A stretch of DNA of 64,000 nt from contig NZ_CP108538.1 in assembly GCF_035994185.1 (NCBI RefSeq), forward strand, positions 2,728,001 through 2,792,000, written 5' to 3'. Under the pieces are notes generated by a model. The model had not been told where the DNA came from. It saw only the letters and a program-made list of their open reading frames with translations, and made no database searches. The DNA comes from Streptomyces sp. NBC_01217 (GTDB lineage: Bacteria; Actinomycetota; Actinomycetes; Streptomycetales; Streptomycetaceae). The position numbers and the translations under genes are program-made. Numbering within the stretch: the first letter of the stretch is position 1; each line of letters opens with the position of its first letter. Shown here one piece after another: positions 1-7,834 of the stretch.

Positions 1-854
1 CACACACCTCCCGTATCCGGCTCGGCACCGGCATCGCGCAGATGGCGGCGCGCACCCCGACCGCGACCGCCATGCACGCCCTGACCCTCGACCATCTCTC
101 CGGCGGCCGGATGATGCTCGGCCTGGGCCTGTCCGGGCCGCAGGTGGTGGAGGGCTGGTACGGGCGGCCGTTCCCGAAAAGCCCGCTGACCGCGACCCGC
201 GAGTACGTCGACGTGATCCGCCAGGTGCTGGGCCGCGAGGCCCCTGTGGAGCTGGACGGGCGCTTCCACTCCCACCCGTACAACGGTCCGGACGCCACCG
301 GTCTGGGCAAGCCGCTGAAGCCGATCACCCACCCGCTGCGGTCCGAACTGCCCGTGCTGCTGGGGGCGGAGGGGCCGAAGAACATCGCGCAGACCACGCG
401 GATCGCCGACGGCTGGCTGCCGCTGTACTGGTCGCCGCTGCGCACCGATGTGTACGAGGCCTCGCTCACGGATCTGCCCGACGGGTTCATGATCGCGCCG
501 ATGGCCCGTGCGCAGGTCTGTGACGATGTCGCCGAGGGGCTGCTTCCGGTGAAGGCGATGCTCGGTTTCTACATCGGGGGGATGGGGCACTCGGCCCGTA
601 ACTTCCATGCCGATCTGATGGCACGGATGGGTTTCGAGGAGGAGGCGCGGCGCATCCAGCAGCTGTTCCTCGAAGGGCGCAAGGAGGAGGCCGTGCTGGC
701 GGTTCCCGATGCGTTCGCCGATGAGATCTCGCTCGTCGGACCCCGGCAACGGATCGCGGAGCGGCTGGAGTTGTGGCGCAAGGGGCCGGTCACCGATCTG
801 CTGGTGACGGCGCCGGACCCGCACACCCTGCGGGTCCTGGCCGAACTCAACTGA
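1..854 (+). CDS. LLM class F420-dependent oxidoreductase (5' truncated by window edge)
   Basis: The reading frame is open from the first codon of the window (HTSRIRLGTGIAQM...), so the gene begins upstream; the ATG at 42 is internal. The protein is a luciferase-like TIM-barrel flavin/F420 oxidoreductase. The run TSRIRLGTGIAQ, then TPTATAMHALTLDHLSGGR and MMLGLGLSGPQVVEGWYG, is typical of the actinomycete LLM family, as are LLGAEGPKN and ADGWLPLYW. These enzymes use F420 (less often FMN) to oxidise or reduce small substrates; the substrate cannot be told here. The stop overlaps the convergent glyoxalase-like gene by 8 bp, so the two transcripts converge with no terminator between them. Confidence 0.9.
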   Translation, partial: HTSRIRLGTGIAQMAARTPTATAMHALTLDHLSGGRMMLGLGLSGPQVVEGWYGRPFPKSPLTATREYVDVIRQVLGREAPVELDGRFHSHPYNGPDATGLGKPLKPITHPLRSELPVLLGAEGPKNIAQTTRIADGWLPLYWSPLRTDVYEASLTDLPDGFMIAPMARAQVCDDVAEGLLPVKAMLGFYIGGMGHSARNFHADLMARMGFEEEARRIQQLFLEGRKEEAVLAVPDAFADEISLVGPRQRIAERLELWRKGPVTDLLVTAPDPHTLRVLAELN

Positions 855-1389
855 GGGCGACCGGCGCGGGACGTATCCGCCGCCGGGTCGCGGTGTGCTC
901 CCAGGGCTGGGGGTCGGGGTAGGTCAGGAGCTTGAGGGTGCTGCCCCACGGGGTGCGCAGATACGCGAACCGGTTGCGCTCCCCCGCCTCGGGGCCGGAC
1001 AGCGGCTGCGCCTCGGCGAGCAGCAAGGCGCCCGCGGCGACACAGTCCCGTACGGCCGCGTCCAGGTCGTCGGCGTAGAGCGCCACATGCTGCCAGCCGA
1101 AGTCGCAGGGCAGCACCGGGGGTTCACGGCGGGGGCCCTCGAACTCGAACAGCTCGATGCCCGGGCCGTCGCCGGGAAGGGCGAGCATCCGGATCGCCAG
1201 CTGCTGGGTGCCCGCCGGGACTCCGAGCCTTCGCTCGACGTCCGGCCCGCCCTGCGGGGTGTCGTGGCGGTGCAGGGTGTCGTACAGCACCTCGGCGCCG
1301 AACGCCCGGACGAGGAAGAGGGTGGCGGTCTCCAGGTCGGGGACCGTGACCCCGATGTGGTCGATGCCTCGCACGCTTGTGGCCGTCAT
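847..1389 (-). CDS. VOC family (glyoxalase/dioxygenase-fold) protein
   Basis: This 180-residue protein has two paired beta-alpha-beta-beta-beta modules. It opens with RGIDHIGVTVPDLETA, the metal-ligand histidine strand of the vicinal-oxygen-chelate fold, and ends with the second half (WQHVALYADDLDAAVRDC, then TPWGSTLKLLTYPD). Candidate metal ligands are the His in IDHIGV, the His in WQHVAL and an acidic residue near the C-terminus. The ATG at 1389 is chosen because GGIDH-type proteins start just before this motif and AGGAACGGTG lies upstream. The frame stays open far upstream into the remnant of a different gene, which should not be merged with it. The substrate is unknown. Confidence 0.85.
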   Translation of the reverse strand: MTATSVRGIDHIGVTVPDLETATLFLVRAFGAEVLYDTLHRHDTPQGGPDVERRLGVPAGTQQLAIRMLALPGDGPGIELFEFEGPRREPPVLPCDFGWQHVALYADDLDAAVRDCVAAGALLLAEAQPLSGPEAGERNRFAYLRTPWGSTLKLLTYPDPQPWEHTATRRRIRPAPVALS

Positions 1390-1533
1390 GGGTTCACCGT
1401 TCCTGTCCCGGGGCCGCCCCGACGGCCCCGTACACCCCGTCCGCCCCGGAGCGGGCCCGCTCCGGGACCGTGCCCCCGCGCGACCGGGCCGGCATTTCTT
1501 CGGCCGGCCATGTCGTGATGACGCGTTCCGCCG

Positions 1534-1899
1534 GGACGAGTGATCGGTGAGGACCGCCCGCTCATGGCCCGGCTCTGCCGCCGTGCGGCCCAGCTCCTCG
1601 ACCGGGCCGCCGCCGTCCGACCAGTCGGAGTGCAGATGGCAGTCACCGCGCTGGAGGGCGAGGACGTGCTCACCGCCCTCGGGGAGAGGAGCGGCGGCGG
1701 CCTCCTCCTCCAGCCGCTCCAGATGGCCGGGCACCTTCCCGGCCGTCGCCTCGCGGATCGCCTGTGCGGCCTCACCGTCCGCCATGGCCGCGACGGCGTC
1801 GGCGGCCGTGCGGAATGCCCGTACGCGGTAGGTGTCGGCCCTGCCGCGTTCCAGCAGGAAGGCGATCCGCTTCAGGGCGCGCGCGGGCTCCATCGGCAC
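1534..1899 (-). pseudogene. Remnant of a PHP-domain / DNA polymerase X-like phosphoesterase
   Basis: Residues read from 1899 downward (ARALKRIAFLLERGRADTYR, then RAFRTAADAVAAM) match the helical N-terminus of actinomycete PHP-domain proteins related to the PolX phosphoesterase. The segment then jumps directly to AIREATAGKVPGHLERLEEE, so the helix-hairpin-helix part appears deleted. It continues with GDCHLHSDWSDGG, the first metal-binding motif (HLHSDWSDG), and ERAVLTDHS, then loses similarity at about 1534. A full gene should run about 340 residues; only about 120 remain, with one internal deletion and a lost C-terminus. The open frame runs on by chance into the VOC gene. Confidence 0.75.
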
Positions 1900-2001
1900 C
1901 TCCTGCGGGGCCGCCGGACACTACGGCTGTTCCCTTCCAGCTTCGCTCAGCCCCGAGCCGCCCGCACAGCGGGACGGCAGTCGGGACCCGGTGGCCGGCG
2001 C

Positions 2002-2778
2002 TCAGCTGAACGAGGCGCGCTCCAGCCAGAAGTCCAGCAGCTCCGCGTCCCCCAGCACCTCGACGCGGTCGCTGTCCGGGGCGAGACGCCGGTTGAAGAC
2101 CAGCATGACGTCGGTGAGCGTGCCCCGCAGCGCCACGGTCGCCTTCCCATGGGCGCGCCGCCAGCTGAAGCTGTCCTCACCGAACTCGATCAGCCACTCG
2201 GCCTCCGGGACGTCCGTGGCGTGCAGATGGATCGAGCGCCCGCCGCCGCACAGTTCGGCGGCCTCCGGATCACCCTCGGCCTGCGCGAAGGCGACGATCT
2301 CCAGCCATTCCTCGATGGTGTCCGCGGCCAGCTCCGGAGGCACCTCGTAGCCGGTCTTCGCGGCGAGCGCCGCGTCGGCCTGGTGGACGATCGACTCGTG
2401 CGCCATGCGACGCGCCCAGAAGCCCGTGTTCTTCTCCCCCGCCCAGGACCAGACCTCCTGGTCCGGGCCGGCCGCCCGCATCGCCTCGGCGGTCTTCGCC
2501 GCGCCGTCCGCCAGCCAGGCGTCCAGCACGGCGGGGTCGTCGCCCTCGGGCGTGAACTCCGGCACCCGTTCGTCGGGGACCTCTTCGGTGGCCCGGGTGC
2601 GGACGATCTCGCCCGCCCACCGGTGCGCGCCGCCGACATGGACGGCGAGGTCGCGCAGGGTCCAGTCGGGGCAGGTCGGTACGGTCGCATCGAGGTCGGC
2701 GCCCTTGAGCACCGCCCTCAAGGCGTCGGTGCGGGCGATGATTTCGTCACAGTAGAGGTCATGCGGCAGTGAGTTCAT
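2002..2778 (-). CDS. Maleylpyruvate isomerase family mycothiol-dependent enzyme
   Basis: The 258-residue protein has an N-terminal DinB-like four-helix bundle (MDMI_N type): DLYCDEIIARTDALRAVL, TCPDWTLRDLAVHVGGAHRW, and a further conserved block MAHESIVHQADA. The Cys-Pro-Asp-Trp motif and the three histidines (HVGGAHRW, MAHE, VHQADA) match the metal site of mycothiol-dependent maleylpyruvate isomerases. The C-terminal part (WLIEFGEDSFSWRRAHGKA, VEVLGDAELLDFWLER) is the SCP2-like MDMPI_C domain. Many relatives are mycothiol S-transferases of unknown substrate, so the isomerase name is a family label. The ATG at 2778 is preferred; an in-frame ATG 12 nt further up is possible. Confidence 0.85.
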   Translation of the reverse strand: MNSLPHDLYCDEIIARTDALRAVLKGADLDATVPTCPDWTLRDLAVHVGGAHRWAGEIVRTRATEEVPDERVPEFTPEGDDPAVLDAWLADGAAKTAEAMRAAGPDQEVWSWAGEKNTGFWARRMAHESIVHQADAALAAKTGYEVPPELAADTIEEWLEIVAFAQAEGDPEAAELCGGGRSIHLHATDVPEAEWLIEFGEDSFSWRRAHGKATVALRGTLTDVMLVFNRRLAPDSDRVEVLGDAELLDFWLERASFS

Positions 2779-2818
2779 TCCGCGCACCATAATGCGCCGC
2801 ACCCCCTCCTGCATATGA

Positions 2819-3388
2819 TTATCCGCCCAGCTGGGAGGTGGTGGGCACCTTGTCCTTCACCTCGGCGCCCGCGCTCTTTCCCGCGTCCTTGATGCCGGTG
2901 ATCACGTTCTCGAAGGCGCCGATGTCGCCCTCGCCCGCCTCGCCCTTGCGAAGCTTGTTGCCGAGCCCCTTGAGCGATTCGATGCCCGCCGTCAGTGGCG
3001 CGACCGCCTTCGACAGCAGCGGGTCGCCCTTGGCGTTGACGGCGGCGGCCTTCAGCCGGTTGTAGGCGAAGCCGCCCGCGAGCCCTGCCTTGACCAGAGC
3101 GAACGTGCGCCCGTCCGCGCCCTTCTTGAACTTGCCCGCGCGGTACGGCTTCACGATCCACTGGTACGTGGCACCGGCCGCGAGCCCCGCGTTGGCGACG
3201 AACCGCGTCTTGGCGAACTTCTGTGCCTCGGCCGAGGACGTGCCGCTCGGGGATGCGGAGCTGCTCGCGGTCTTGCTCCCGCTGTCGCCGCCGCAGCCGG
3301 TGGCGCCCACCAGCACGGCGCAGGACAGCAGCAGCGAGACGAGCAGTCGGCTGAGCGGTACGGGACAGTTCACGGCGGAACTGGGCAC
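2819..3388 (-). CDS. Conserved hypothetical lipoprotein
   Basis: A 189-residue protein with a hydrophobic signal segment (about residues 11-31) ending in VGATGCGG; Cys32 is the likely lipidated residue. It is followed by a Ser-rich linker of about 25 residues. The mature part (FAKTRFVANAGLAAGATYQW, FKKGADGRTFALVKAGLAGG) has no motif I recognise and is rich in Lys, Ala and Gly. It should be anchored to the outer face of the membrane. The stop lies just downstream of the start of the mycothiol-family gene, so the two may be co-transcribed. No function can be assigned. Confidence 0.75.
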   Translation of the reverse strand: MPSSAVNCPVPLSRLLVSLLLSCAVLVGATGCGGDSGSKTASSSASPSGTSSAEAQKFAKTRFVANAGLAAGATYQWIVKPYRAGKFKKGADGRTFALVKAGLAGGFAYNRLKAAAVNAKGDPLLSKAVAPLTAGIESLKGLGNKLRKGEAGEGDIGAFENVITGIKDAGKSAGAEVKDKVPTTSQLGG

Positions 3389-3563
3389 AGCGGGCCTCCC
3401 TGGCCGGGCGCATCACGGCGATCTTTACGGTGAGTGACGCCTTTCGGCACTCCCGGTAAGGCTCGCCCGGCCCCCGGCGGCGTGCCACTCGGGGACGCCG
3501 TCCGGGTTTCCCCGCGGTGCCGTGAGCCTTTGAGCCGTGGGCCGTGGCCCTGCGACGGCCGCC

Positions 3564-4634
3564 TCAGCAGCAGTCCGGCTCCAGCCCGCGCGGCAGGTGT
3601 TCGCCGCCGAAGACCGAGGTGGTCGCCTCGTCGCCGCCGAGCGCGGCCACCGCGAGCAGCAGCGAACCGGCGGTCCAGGTGGTGAGCTCCTCGGGCCAGA
3701 ACGCCCGGTTGCCCTCGAAGACGTACCCCGTCCAGTACATGCCGCCCTCGGCGCGCAGATGCTGGATGGACTGGAGGATCTCCAGCGCCCGGTCGGACTC
3801 GCCCATCACCCAGAGCGCCAGGGCGAGTTCACAGCTCTCGCCGCCGGTCACCCACGGGTTGGGCAGCACACAGCGCACCCCGAGGCCGGGGACCACGAAG
3901 CGGTCCCAGCTCTCCTCCATCCGCTCCTTGGCGGCCGCCGCGGTGAGCGCGCCGCCGAGGACCGGGTAGTACCAGTCCATCGAGTAGCGGCTCTTGTCCA
4001 GGAAGCGTTCGGGGTGGTTGCGGATCGCATGGGCCAGCGCACCGGTCGCCAGCTCCCAGTCGGGCTGCGGCTCCTCGCGCCGTTCGGCGATGGCCAGTGC
4101 GCAGCGCAGCGCCTGGTGGATGGAGGAGCAGCCGGTCAGCAGCGCGTCGGCGACGGGGGTTCCGTCGGCTTCGCGCTTCCAGCCGATCTCGCCGCCGGGC
4201 TGCTGGAGCCGCAGCACGAATTCGACGGCGGCGTAGACGGTCGGCCACATCCGGTCGACGAACGTGTCGTCGCCGGTGGCGAGGTAGTGGTGCCAGACGC
4301 CGACGGCCACGTACGCGCAGAAGTTGGTCTCCAGCGAGCGGTCCGTCGGCCGCTGCGGGTCTCCGTCCTGGTACGCGGCGTACCAGGAGCCGTCCTCGTT
4401 CTGATGCCGGGCCAGCCACTCGTACGCGCGTTCCGCGGCGGCGTGCTCGCCCGCCGCGTCGAGGGCCATGGCGGCCTCGGTGTGGTCCCACGGGTCGAGG
4501 TGGTGGCCGCGGAACCAGGGCAGCGCACCGTCCTCGCACTGCACGGCGAGAAGGGCGGCGACGGTCTCGGCGGCCTCCTCGGCGGTGAGGACTCCGGGCA
4601 GCACGAGGTGTTCGGTCTGCTCGGGAGTGGTCAC
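3564..4634 (-). CDS. Alpha/alpha-toroid protein (prenyltransferase / six-hairpin glycosidase-like)
   Basis: A 356-residue protein starting at GTG 4634; its start overlaps the upstream methyltransferase stop by 4 bp (GTGA), so the two are translationally coupled. Repeated helical hairpins with motifs such as WDHTEAAMALDAAGE, YEWLARHQNEDGSWYAAYQD and YWTGYVFEGNRAFWPEE indicate an alpha/alpha barrel. Such proteins are usually labelled prenyltransferase, but the DxDD acid motif of squalene cyclases is absent. The run TNFCAYVAVGVWHHYLATGD followed by WPTVYAAVEFVLRLQ is closer to glucoamylase-like six-hairpin glycosidases. A role in handling a glycosylated product of the linked glycosyltransferase is only an inference. 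It ends DCC. Confidence 0.7.
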   Translation of the reverse strand: MTTPEQTEHLVLPGVLTAEEAAETVAALLAVQCEDGALPWFRGHHLDPWDHTEAAMALDAAGEHAAAERAYEWLARHQNEDGSWYAAYQDGDPQRPTDRSLETNFCAYVAVGVWHHYLATGDDTFVDRMWPTVYAAVEFVLRLQQPGGEIGWKREADGTPVADALLTGCSSIHQALRCALAIAERREEPQPDWELATGALAHAIRNHPERFLDKSRYSMDWYYPVLGGALTAAAAKERMEESWDRFVVPGLGVRCVLPNPWVTGGESCELALALWVMGESDRALEILQSIQHLRAEGGMYWTGYVFEGNRAFWPEELTTWTAGSLLLAVAALGGDEATTSVFGGEHLPRGLEPDCC

Positions 4635-5386
4635 GCCTCGGCCTTCGAGAGGCCCTCGGCGGCGGCCACGGGCAGGTGCGGCTTGGTCGCGTACGCCACG
4701 AAGCTCTTGCCGACGACGGGGTTGAGCAGCTGCTCGGCGACCCGGGTGACGGCGGGCTTCTTCATGATGTCCCAGACCAGCAGCTTGTGGTACGCACGGA
4801 CCGGCAGCGCCTTGTCGTTGTCCACGCCGAACGCGCACTTGAGCCACCAGTACGGCGAGTGCAGGGCGTGGGCGTGGTGGGTGCCGTACGGCTTGAGGCC
4901 GGCGCCGCGGATCTTGCCGAGGAGCTCGTCGGCCCTGTAGATCCGGATGTGGCCGCCCTCGACCTCGTGGTACGCGTCGGAGAGCGTCCAGCAGACCTTC
5001 TCGGGGCCGTAGCGCGGCACGGTGATCGCGATCCGGCCGCCGGGCTTGAGGACCCGGACCATCTCGGCGAGCACGCCCTTGTCGTCGGCGATGTGCTCCA
5101 TTACCTCGGAGATGATCACGACGTCGAAGGACTCGTCGGGGAACGGCAGATTGAGCGCGTCGCCCTCCATCGCGGTGGCGGTGGCACCGGCGGGGGCCTC
5201 GCCGGCCTCCTTCATCGCCGCGAACCACTTCGCGACCTCGCGGATCTCCTCGCCGTTCCGGTCGAGTGCCACGACCTGGGCGCCGCGCCGGTAGCACTCG
5301 AAGGCATGGCGTCCGGCGCCGCAGCCCAGGTCGAGCACCCGGTCACCTGCGGCGAGCGGGAAGCGGGTGAAGTCCACGGTCAGCAC
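4631..5386 (-). CDS. Class I SAM-dependent methyltransferase
   Basis: A 251-residue cytosolic methyltransferase. Motif I is VLDLGCGAGRHAFECYRRGA (residues about 18-37), the acidic loop VVALDRN binds SAM, followed by FDVVIISEVMEHIAD and LKPGGRIAITVPRYGPE. The SEVMEHI-style motif IV and the C-terminal extension (WDIMKKPAVTRVAEQLLNPV) resemble the UbiE/Coq5 and glycan-modifying families. It is the middle gene of a minus-strand trio (glycosyltransferase, this gene, toroid protein), with a 62-bp gap to the first and a 4-bp overlap to the last. The substrate is unknown; context suggests a glycosylated metabolite or lipid. Confidence 0.85.
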   Translation of the reverse strand: MLTVDFTRFPLAAGDRVLDLGCGAGRHAFECYRRGAQVVALDRNGEEIREVAKWFAAMKEAGEAPAGATATAMEGDALNLPFPDESFDVVIISEVMEHIADDKGVLAEMVRVLKPGGRIAITVPRYGPEKVCWTLSDAYHEVEGGHIRIYRADELLGKIRGAGLKPYGTHHAHALHSPYWWLKCAFGVDNDKALPVRAYHKLLVWDIMKKPAVTRVAEQLLNPVVGKSFVAYATKPHLPVAAAEGLSKAEA

Positions 5387-5448
5387 GAGTGCCTGCTTTC
5401 GCGGTCGAGGGGTTCAGGGGGCGGGGACAGCGGGGGCGGGCCGCGGGG

Positions 5449-6780
5449 TCACCGTCGGCCGCCGGGTTGCGTGGTGGCGGCGCGGGCGGCGATCGCCTGC
5501 CGGTAGAGCTCCGCGGTGCCGATGGCCGCCTGCTTCCAGGTGAACCGGGCCAGCACCCGGGCGCGGCCCGCGGCGCCGAGCCGGGCCCGCAGCTCCGGGT
5601 CGCCGAGCAGCCGGGCGAGCGCGGCGGCCAGGGCCCCGGCGTCGGCGGGCTGCACGGCCAGACAGGTCTCGCCGTCCGGACCCGCGACCTCGGGGATCGC
5701 ACCGCCGGTGGTCGCGACGAGCGGGGTGCCGGTGGCCATGGCCTCGGCGGCGGGCAGCGAGAACCCTTCGTACAGCGAGGGGACGCAGGCGACCTCGGCG
5801 CTGCGCACCAGGTCGACGAGTTCGGCGTCGCTGATGCCCTTGACGAACCGGACGGCGTCCTGGAGTCCGTACCGCTCGATGGCCTGCGCGACGGGTCCGT
5901 CCTCGGCCCTCTTGCCGACGACCACGAGGTGCGCCTGCGGGTTCTCGGTACGGAGTTCGGCGAGCGCCTCGACGAGGTGGACGAGGCCCTTCAGCGGGAC
6001 GTCGGCGCTGGAGGTGGTGACGATCCGGCCGGGCACCTCGGCGACCGACGGGTCGGGCGACCACAGGTCGGTGTCCGCGCCGATGTGCACGACATGGATC
6101 CGGTCCTGCCGCACCCCGAGATGGTCGACGATCTCCTGCTTGGAGGAGCCGGAGACGGTGAGCACCGACGGCAGCCTGCGCGCCACTCGCTTCTGCATGC
6201 GGGTGAAGGCGTACCAGCGGCGCACGGAGGCGCGGCGGCGCCGGCTGTCGGCGGCGTCCAGATCCAGCTGCCGGTCGACGGTGATGGGGTGGTGGATGGT
6301 GGTGACGAGCGGGGCGCCGAGGTCCGCCAACAACCCGTACCCGAGGGTCTGGTTGTCGTGGATGACGTCGAACTGGCCGCGACGGGCGGCGAGATGGCGG
6401 CGGGCACGCAGGCTGAAGGTGAGCGGTTCCGGGAAGCCGCCGGTCCACATGGTGGCGACCTCGGTGGCGTCGATCCAGTCCCGGTACTCGCCGCGCTTCG
6501 GGGTGCGGAACGGGTCGGGCTGGCGGTAGAGGTCCAGGCTCGGCAGCTCGGTGAGCGGGACGCCCTCGTCGAGCACCGGATAGGGCTGGGCGCCGATCAC
6601 TTCGACGCTGTGGCCGAGGCGGGCGAGCTCGCGGCCGAGGTGGCGTACGTAGACGCCCTGGCCGCCGCAGAACGGGTTGCCCTTGTAGGTGAGGAGTGCG
6701 ATGCGCAACGGCCTGTCGCCGTCGGTGCCCGGCGTGTCGCTGCCCGTGCGGGGGCCCGTCTCTATGGCCTCAGCGGTCAC
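5449..6780 (-). CDS. Family 4 glycosyltransferase (GT-B)
   Basis: A 443-residue GT-B enzyme. The N-terminal domain has the glycine-rich acceptor loop NPFCGGQGVYVRHLGREL and the C-terminal domain the family 4 donor motif SLYEGFSLPAAEAMATG, with the Glu-x7-Glu pair. It also has HIGADTDLWSP and the GRIVTTSSADVPLKGLVHLV nucleotide-sugar loop. The GTG at 6780 is chosen because AAGGGGG sits 6 nt upstream; a GTG six codons earlier has no better site. It heads the operon with the methyltransferase and toroid genes, and its promoter region contains the KstR-type operator shared with the divergent regulator. Confidence 0.85.
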   Translation of the reverse strand: MTAEAIETGPRTGSDTPGTDGDRPLRIALLTYKGNPFCGGQGVYVRHLGRELARLGHSVEVIGAQPYPVLDEGVPLTELPSLDLYRQPDPFRTPKRGEYRDWIDATEVATMWTGGFPEPLTFSLRARRHLAARRGQFDVIHDNQTLGYGLLADLGAPLVTTIHHPITVDRQLDLDAADSRRRRASVRRWYAFTRMQKRVARRLPSVLTVSGSSKQEIVDHLGVRQDRIHVVHIGADTDLWSPDPSVAEVPGRIVTTSSADVPLKGLVHLVEALAELRTENPQAHLVVVGKRAEDGPVAQAIERYGLQDAVRFVKGISDAELVDLVRSAEVACVPSLYEGFSLPAAEAMATGTPLVATTGGAIPEVAGPDGETCLAVQPADAGALAAALARLLGDPELRARLGAAGRARVLARFTWKQAAIGTAELYRQAIAARAATTQPGGRR

Positions 6781-6834
6781 ACTCGGCCCCCTTCTCACTG
6801 CGTTTTCGCCGGAGCGTAACCGCTCGCGCTAATC

Positions 6835-6848
6835 TAGAACAAGTTTCA
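6835..6848. promoter_or_regulatory. KstR-type operator (TNNAACNNGTTNNA)
   Basis: The 14-mer TAGAACAAGTTTCA matches every fixed position of the KstR consensus TnnAACnnGTTnnA known from mycobacteria and rhodococci. It lies between the divergent glycosyltransferase (55 bp to its GTG) and the kstR-like gene (163 bp to its ATG). It therefore could serve autoregulation and control of the glycosyltransferase operon. Confidence 0.7.
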
Positions 6849-7011
6849 GACTGGAACGTTCAATGAGCTACGAATCTACCGGCAGGTAGCGTCGGTGCAA
6901 CGGCCGGATCAGGTGATTCGCGCCACGACCGGCCGCCCTGGCATGCTGTGCGCCGCCGGGAGACCGAGCGCCTCCCTCCGGTTGCGGACAGAAGCCATGG
7001 ATGGGGGACAC

Positions 7012-7623
7012 ATGACAGCGGAAGCCAAGCAGGCATCGCCGCCCCTGACGGAGCGGCAGGAGGCCCGCCGCCGCCGCATCCTGCACGCCAGCGCCCAGCT
7101 CGCCAGCAGGGGCGGCTTCGAGGCGGTGCAGATGCGGGAGGTGGCGGAGGCCGCCGAGGTCGCCCTGGGCACGCTGTACCGCTACTTCCCGTCCAAGATC
7201 CATCTGCTGGTCGCCACCATGCAGGACCAGCTCCAGCGCATGCACACGACGCTGCACAAGCGCCCTCCGGCCGGGGACGACGCGGCGCAGCGGGTCGCCG
7301 ACACCCTGATGCGGGCGTTCCGCGCGCTGCAGCGCGAACCGCATCTGGCGGATGCGATGGTGCGGGCACTGACCTTCGCGGACCGCAGCGTGAGCCCGGA
7401 GGTGGACACCGTCTCGCGGATCACGACGGCGATCATCCTGGACGCGATGGGCCTGGAGCATCCGACGCCGGAGCAGCTGTCCGCGGTGCGGGTCATCGAG
7501 CACACCTGGCACTCGGCGCTGATCACCTGGCTGTCGGGGCGGGCGTCGATCGCGCAGGTGAAGATAGACATCGAGACGGTGTGCCGGCTGATCGACGTGA
7601 CGGCGACCCCGGAGACCCGGTAG
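7012..7623 (+). CDS. kstR: TetR family transcriptional regulator, KstR-like (steroid catabolism)
   Basis: A 203-residue repressor. The N-terminal helix-turn-helix reads ARRRRILHASAQLASRGGFE, then AVQMREVAEAAEVALGTLYR and YFPSKIHLLVATM. This is very close to mycobacterial KstR, which represses cholesterol catabolic genes and is released by steroid-CoA intermediates. The C-terminal ligand domain also follows KstR, with MVRALTFADRSVSPEVD and HSALITWLSGRAS. The ATG at 7012 has GGGGGA 5 nt upstream. A perfect KstR operator lies upstream, and two further KstR-like sites lie beside the FadA5-like thiolase and CYP125 genes at 54 kb, which supports the assignment. Ligand identity in this organism is inferred. 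Confidence 0.85.
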   Translation: MTAEAKQASPPLTERQEARRRRILHASAQLASRGGFEAVQMREVAEAAEVALGTLYRYFPSKIHLLVATMQDQLQRMHTTLHKRPPAGDDAAQRVADTLMRAFRALQREPHLADAMVRALTFADRSVSPEVDTVSRITTAIILDAMGLEHPTPEQLSAVRVIEHTWHSALITWLSGRASIAQVKIDIETVCRLIDVTATPETR

Positions 7624-7834
7624 CGCGTCCTTCGTCACCACTCCCCGGGCACGTACCCGCGGGCCGTACCGCACGCCCGCCAAGTGCGGCCCCGGGCACG
7701 GCTCTTGACCGCGGCTCATGTGCGGCCCCCACATGTGCACCGCGTCAGGTGGGGTGTCCTGCACCATGTCGACGGCGGCACGGTGTTCATACGGTTCGGC
7801 GACATCACATGCATACGCCGAGGAGCCGGTCACC

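Noticed and set aside
3564..5297. Single 577-codon minus-strand protein covering toroid and methyltransferase genes
   Set aside because: The first 220 codons are out of frame with the methyltransferase motifs; the GTG at 4634 with a GTGA overlap explains the true start.
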